Origin: Ruminococcaceae bacterium UBA7217
GTDB lineage: Bacteria; Bacillota; Clostridia; Oscillospirales; Acutalibacteraceae
Direction: 5' to 3'
Length of the DNA: 64,000 nucleotides
NCBI GenBank assembly: GCA_002490425.1
Contig: DKTZ01000043.1
Span: 1 to 64,000 of the forward strand
The notes under the pieces were generated by a model. The model ran no database searches, had not been told where the DNA came from, and was given only the letters and a program-made list of their open reading frames with translations. Both the position numbers and the translations under genes were made by a program. This document shows positions 61,029-64,000 of this stretch, in pieces (positions within the stretch are counted from its first letter, which is position 1; each line of letters starts with the position of its first letter).

Positions 61029-62474
61029 TTAGTAGGCTTCTGCGCCGAAAGAGGCTTTAATGTTACTTGCTTTAATAAATACGCTTTTGTTCGAAGTATT
61101 TCCTTTATAAATTCCGACGGCCTTTCCGGACACTGTACCGGTATTAGTAATGTATGTTACCGCACCGCTGTCTCCTGAGCCACCCATTATTCTGTCAGAC
61201 AGTAACATATCGTAAAAATAGACATTACCGGAATAAGCTGCAAAGCTTGTTGAGTTGACATAACCGATTGTTAAATATGTAGTTTGACCGGATTTATAAA
61301 TTTGTGAATTTAAAGATGCCGTAGCTTGCGTACCGTCAAGAACGGTTCCGGGTCTTGTTACTCCGGGCTGGGAACTTGTATAATATATTGCATTTCCATT
61401 TGAGTAACCGGAATTTGTCATACGTATAAATGATACGTCTATGGTGTTTTCGTATGAGCGTGCAAGTATTACTCCGAGCTTATGAGCAGGATCAGTATCG
61501 TTTTCCATATATACGGAATTTCCCACACTAGTTCCGTGTCCGCAGGTAACAAATCCGTAATATATAACACCATTATCTTTATACTTTGCACGGTATCCTG
61601 TACTTAATTGAGAACCGGTTCCCTCATTGGGATTGTTATAAACCATTATTTTTCTACCCGGACGCCAAGGCTCTGTTGCAGCCTGATCCTCGATTATATA
61701 TTCTGATTTTGAATTTGTACAATACGAAATATCAGGCTCGTTTAAAATGCTGGATTTGAAAGTGTCAACTGCATTGTTGTATTTTTTTATTTCCGATATT
61801 TCGGATTGAGAATACTGTGCTTTTGAATCACACGCCAATTTACCGTTTTTGTCTTTTATGGATTTTTCAATCGCTTTTTCCGTTTCTTCGCTTACTGAAA
61901 AAATTATAGTTATGGTATTGTCTTCATCGTTGTATTTTGTGCATGGATATAACTCCATCATTTCTTTTTCATCAGCGTTAATGTTTTTACCGTTGACCTT
62001 CTCTTCTTGCAATGAAGCAATTTTTTTATTTATTTCGTTTAATTTTTGCTGACCGTAATAATATGAACCTTTACCCTTTTCAAAAATAATATTTTGAAAA
62101 TCAAAGTTTTCTTTAATATAATTTTCGCAAAAATCAGTTTCGCAGCAAAGCGAGATAACCAAATAACCCTCATCATTTATCTTTGCACCTGAAAAGTGTG
62201 AGCGTAATTCATCGTTATATGTATCAATATGTTCAATAATTTGATTATAATATATCGTTGCTTCATAATTCCTTGTTTCGCAGTCTGCATCCATAGGCTG
62301 TGCCTGAATGAGTGCGGAATTAATATATTCATTTTTAAGCTCTTCGGCACAAGCGAAAATATTATCATCTTTGCTTTCGTTTAAAGCTGCTGCATTACTG
62401 GGGAAAATGCCGACAGAAAGAATAAATGTAAATGATAAAATAACGGATATTATTCCGAAAAATTTTATTTTCAT
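61029..62474 (-). CDS. Secreted trypsin-like (S1 fold) serine protease with long N-terminal prodomain
   Basis: The 481-residue protein has a Sec signal peptide (1-29, cleavage near SNA-A), a prodomain-like region (30-265) rich in charged residues and cysteines, and an S1-type protease domain (about 268-481). The triad is visible as H313 in FVTCGHGTS, D346 in NTIDVSFIRM and S436 in MGGSGDSGAVT; the usual GDSGG is GDSGA. The layout matches streptogrisin/alpha-lytic-like pro-enzymes that need a folding aid. GGGGGT precedes the ATG. Its codons are more AT-rich than those of the core genes, suggesting an accessory origin. Confidence 0.87.
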   Translation of the reverse strand: MKIKFFGIISVILSFTFILSVGIFPSNAAALNESKDDNIFACAEELKNEYINSALIQAQPMDADCETRNYEATIYYNQIIEHIDTYNDELRSHFSGAKINDEGYLVISLCCETDFCENYIKENFDFQNIIFEKGKGSYYYGQQKLNEINKKIASLQEEKVNGKNINADEKEMMELYPCTKYNDEDNTITIIFSVSEETEKAIEKSIKDKNGKLACDSKAQYSQSEISEIKKYNNAVDTFKSSILNEPDISYCTNSKSEYIIEDQAATEPWRPGRKIMVYNNPNEGTGSQLSTGYRAKYKDNGVIYYGFVTCGHGTSVGNSVYMENDTDPAHKLGVILARSYENTIDVSFIRMTNSGYSNGNAIYYTSSQPGVTRPGTVLDGTQATASLNSQIYKSGQTTYLTIGYVNSTSFAAYSGNVYFYDMLLSDRIMGGSGDSGAVTYITNTGTVSGKAVGIYKGNTSNKSVFIKASNIKASFGAEAY

Positions 62475-62575
62475 AGCTAACCCCCAAGAAATATCAAATG
62501 TTTTTCGTCTGATGTAAAAGTAAATTTAATTCTTCAGTTTATTTAACCACCGGACTCCCCTCCGTTTCTAATTTA

Positions 62576-62604
62576 TTTGTAGCATATTTTTAGATTTATG
62601 TCAA
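62576..62604 (-). promoter_or_regulatory. SigA-type promoter of the protease operon
   Basis: On the minus strand perfect TTGACA (62599-62604), a 17-bp spacer and TACAAA with a TGC extension (62576-62581), leaving a 95-nt leader before the ATG at 62474. The leader has only a minor CGGA/TCCG stem. Confidence 0.78.
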
Positions 62605-62655
62605 TAATAATTTGGGAAAAAATACCAAAAATGTTAAAAATATACAAAATCAAAA

Positions 62656-62690
62656 AATAAAGCCGACACCTAAAAGCTATCGGCTTTATT
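62656..62690 (-). terminator. Second terminator downstream of tRNA-Ala
   Basis: AATAAAGCCGA/TCGGCTTTATT (11 bp, 62656-62666/62680-62690) has a T-rich minus-strand tail. It separates the tRNA transcript from the protease promoter. Confidence 0.65.
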
Positions 62691-62800
62691 TTGAGCTCCT
62701 TACAGGGGCAAAAACTTTTGCACTTTTCACGGTTACTTATTACCTCCAAAGTCCTAAAGGTGTTGGGAACAAAGAGAAAAAAGTGAATAGTGAAAAATAA

Positions 62801-62834
62801 AAATCGACAAGTGCCTTTCGGAACTTGTCGATTT
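62801..62834 (-). terminator. Terminator of tRNA-Ala
   Basis: A perfect 12-bp stem AAATCGACAAGT/ACTTGTCGATTT (62801-62812/62823-62834) is immediately 3' of the tRNA and followed on the minus strand by TTATTTTTC. Confidence 0.85.
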
Positions 62835-62835
62835 T

Positions 62836-62911
62836 TGGTGGACCTGAACGGGATCGAACCGTCGACCTCTCGGATGCGAACCGAACGCTCTCCCAGCTGA
62901 GCTACAGGCCC
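62836..62911 (-). tRNA. tRNA-Ala (anticodon CGC)
   Basis: The 76-nt minus-strand sequence folds as a full cloverleaf: acceptor GGGCCTG/CAGGTCC with the alanine identity pair G3-U70, D arm GCTC/GAGC, anticodon loop TTCGCAT (CGC, reads GCG), T arm with TTCGATC and an encoded CCA end. Confidence 0.96.
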
Positions 62912-62928
62912 AAATAATAATTTATTTA

Positions 62929-62956
62929 AGTATATCATATTTTTTGTAAATTGCAA
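62929..62956 (-). promoter_or_regulatory. Promoter of tRNA-Ala
   Basis: On the minus strand TTGCAA (62951-62956), 16 bp and TATACT with TGA extension (62929-62934), 18 bp before the tRNA 5' end. Confidence 0.72.
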
Positions 62957-63079
62957 TAGTATTAATTTTAAGACTTTAGTAAAAAGTGAAAAATGAATAG
63001 CGAAAATATTATAAAATCTTTTCAGAAGAGTGAATAGGAATGGAAAAGAAAAAATTATACAAGATGAACATATGGATTC

Positions 63080-63192
63080 GATTTCCAATTAAGTTTAATG
63101 TTCTTGTTTAAATGCGGGTAAAAAAACTAACGCACCCCACTTTGTGAGGTGCGAACTTGTATGCGGCACTTGCCGCCGGAGCGGATAATGGG
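63080..63192. repeat. Duplicated tRNA-Gly 3' end with terminator, copy 1 (truncated)
   Basis: This copy is identical to copy 2 for the first 61 bp (63080-63140 = 63381-63441) and similar to 63192, where it holds only the last 15 or so bases of the tRNA-Gly gene. It includes a terminator hairpin (63131-63153) matching the one after the real tRNA. Confidence 0.85.
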
Positions 63193-63380
63193 GCGAAGTT
63201 CCGAGTGCCGTCCGGTGGACGAAACGCACGAGCAAAATGAGGTGAAAAAATAAGGAGTAATACGAGCGGTAGCGAGTAGAACGACTATATTTTTGAGGGG
63301 GAGGGGGTCCACTGGACACCTTTGAATACGAAGTATTCAAAAGCACCGACCGAGACGAAAGGCGAGAAGCGAAACAGTTT
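63193..63380. other. Spacer between the two tRNA-end repeats
   Basis: I see no gene here. It is richer in G and C than the flanks, with a G-run (63296-63307) and a perfect hairpin TTTGAATAC-GAA-GTATTCAAA (63321-63341). It resembles the hairpin elements elsewhere in the window. Confidence 0.5.
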
Positions 63381-63494
63381 GATTTCCAATTAAGTTTAAT
63401 GTTCTTGTTTAAATGCGGGTAAAAAAACTAACGCACCCCACAAAATGGGGTGCGCAACTTGTGTGCGGCACTTGCCGCTGGAGCGGATAATGGG
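63381..63494. repeat. Copy 2 of the tRNA-Gly 3'-end repeat (attached to the intact tRNA)
   Basis: This copy contains the terminator of tRNA-Gly and runs into the intact tRNA gene, whose 3' end starts at 63479. The repeat units are about 301 bp apart. Confidence 0.85.
63432..63454 (-). terminator. Terminator of tRNA-Gly
   Basis: CGCACCCCA-CAAAA-TGGGGTGCG (9 bp) is followed on the minus strand by TTAGTTTTTTT. Confidence 0.87.
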
Positions 63495-63552
63495 AATCGA
63501 ACCCACCTCCTCAGCTTGGGAAGCTGATGTTCTACCGATGAACTATATCCGC
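63479..63552 (-). tRNA. tRNA-Gly (anticodon CCC)
   Basis: The 74-nt minus-strand sequence folds as a cloverleaf: acceptor GCGGATA/TATCCGC, D arm GTTC/GAAC, anticodon stem TCAGC/GCTGA with loop TTCCCAA (anticodon CCC, reads GGG), T arm with TTCGATT and encoded CCA. Confidence 0.95.
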
Positions 63553-63595
63553 AAAGTTTTAGTAATAAGTAAAAAAGAACAGCGAAAAGGTGTAA

Positions 63596-63778
63596 TTATT
63601 TTTCTTTCTTATTTTTATTCAAATGAGTGGCGGACAGACATAAAAATGCAGACCCTAAACAAAAGAACACTACTGCTGTATGGGTATCCTTGTCTATAAA
63701 TTTCGTTACAGCTATAATGTAAAAGCAAATTGAAGCGACAAGAAAGCTCCAGAAGTTTATTTTATCATTTTTATTCAT
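63596..63778 (-). CDS. Small two-helix membrane protein, unknown
   Basis: The 60-residue product has two hydrophobic stretches (about 8-25, FWSFLVASICFYIIAVTKF, and 34-50, AVVFFCLGSAFLCLSA) between charged ends. AAAGG precedes the ATG and a SigA promoter lies 59 bp upstream, which together support it as a real gene. No family is recognised. Confidence 0.65.
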   Translation of the reverse strand: MNKNDKINFWSFLVASICFYIIAVTKFIDKDTHTAVVFFCLGSAFLCLSATHLNKNKKEK

Positions 63779-63836
63779 TTTTCTGCCTTTCGGTTAATCT
63801 TTAATCAATAAATCATTAAAATAATTATTTGCGATT

Positions 63837-63865
63837 ATTTTATCACAGCTAATTCACAAATTCAA
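63837..63865 (-). promoter_or_regulatory. SigA-type promoter of the small membrane protein gene
   Basis: On the minus strand TTGAAT (63860-63865), a 17-bp spacer and TAAAAT (63837-63842). Confidence 0.7.
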
Positions 63866-63877
63866 CCGTATTTTCCG

Positions 63878-64000
63878 TTATTTTTTCATTTGGTCAATGG
63901 CTTTTTCAAAAGACGGCACAAATTCTTCAATGAAAATTTTTGCCTCTTCGCAGTCAAGGCGTTGCAAAGCTTTTGTTATGGATTTTTCCGCTTCGCAAAA
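63878..64000 (-). CDS. C-terminal end of an unidentified gene (5' end beyond window)
   Basis: The minus-strand frame is open from base 64000 to the TAA at 63878, giving 40 residues of a helical, charged C-terminus (ALQRLDCEEAKIFIEEF, ending DQMKK). It is too short to identify. The promoter of the next gene starts right after it. Confidence 0.6.
   Translation of the reverse strand, partial: FCEAEKSITKALQRLDCEEAKIFIEEFVPSFEKAIDQMKK

Noticed and set aside
62573..63088. 171-residue minus-strand ORF
   Set aside because: It contains the tRNA-Ala gene and two terminators.
63095..63346. ORFs across the tRNA-Gly repeat region
   Set aside because: They lie over repeat DNA and hairpins, without SD or family resemblance.
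63445..63699. 84-residue plus-strand ORF across tRNA-Gly
   Set aside because: It reads through the tRNA on the antisense strand.
1..64000. CRISPR arrays, insertion sequences, phage genes and rRNA
   Set aside because: No regularly spaced repeats, transposase or phage ORFs, or rRNA sequence were seen in the window.

Overview
The window looks like a chromosomal stretch from a spore-forming, Gram-positive Clostridia bacterium, most like the Oscillospiraceae/Ruminococcaceae group. The evidence is a PolC-type replicase, sporulation genes (spoVAD, yabP, yabQ), strong GGAGG ribosome binding sites, the gene order pyrH-frr-uppS-cdsA-dxr-rseP-ispG-polC, a eukaryote-type ProS and many GC-rich intergenic hairpins in a moderately AT-rich background. 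No phage, transposase or CRISPR array was seen. Most of the window is core genome. Layout: 0-4.2 kb holds the end of a BspA-type leucine-rich-repeat protein, an isolated spoVAD followed by a 47-residue membrane ORF, a ComF-family gene and a NahK-like sugar kinase. 4.3-14.5 kb is one long operon for UMP kinase, ribosome recycling, undecaprenyl-PP and CDP-diacylglycerol synthesis, the MEP isoprenoid pathway, an RseP protease and DNA polymerase PolC; this PolC lacks the usual inserted proofreading exonuclease. 14.5-19.2 kb continues with a membrane protein, a membrane-anchored M20 peptidase and two FemAB-type peptidoglycan bridge enzymes. 19.3-22.8 kb (minus strand) has asnA, a Cof-type phosphatase and uxaC. 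22.9-35.6 kb is a co-directional run from yebC through a surface-polysaccharide cluster (three glycosyltransferases, LicD, TagD-like cytidylyltransferase, Wzy-like polymerase, Wzx-like flippase, NagD-like phosphatase), then a DUF4364 protein and valS. The TagD-LicD pair suggests a polymer decorated with glycerol phosphate. 35.7-39.0 kb is the ddl-DUF1934-argS operon. 39.2-45.4 kb has an unknown protein, a GH13 amylase, a lipoprotein with seven propeller-like repeats, a YjdF-like membrane protein and a foldase-like lipoprotein. 45.5-52.2 kb (minus strand) carries prfB, a surface-anchored unknown sharing a VTDENG motif with the propeller lipoprotein, hpf, a fumarase alpha subunit and the yabP-yabQ-divIC-S1 spore/division cluster, and ends with a D-2-hydroxyacid dehydrogenase. 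52.3-59.8 kb (plus strand) has a TVP38 protein, galK, a GNAT protein, a YnbB-like PLP enzyme, a phosphohexomutase, acpP and proS. 59.8-62.5 kb is a more AT-rich pair, a secreted trypsin-like protease followed by a lipoprotein resembling a trigger-factor/SurA foldase; this is the most accessory-looking locus. 62.6-64 kb holds tRNA-Ala(CGC), tRNA-Gly(CCC) with a duplicated 3' end, a small membrane protein and a partial gene. Intergenic hairpin elements recur, including a family beginning TGTAGGG at about 2.9, 21.2 and 54.3 kb. All statements are from reading the sequence; no database search was run.
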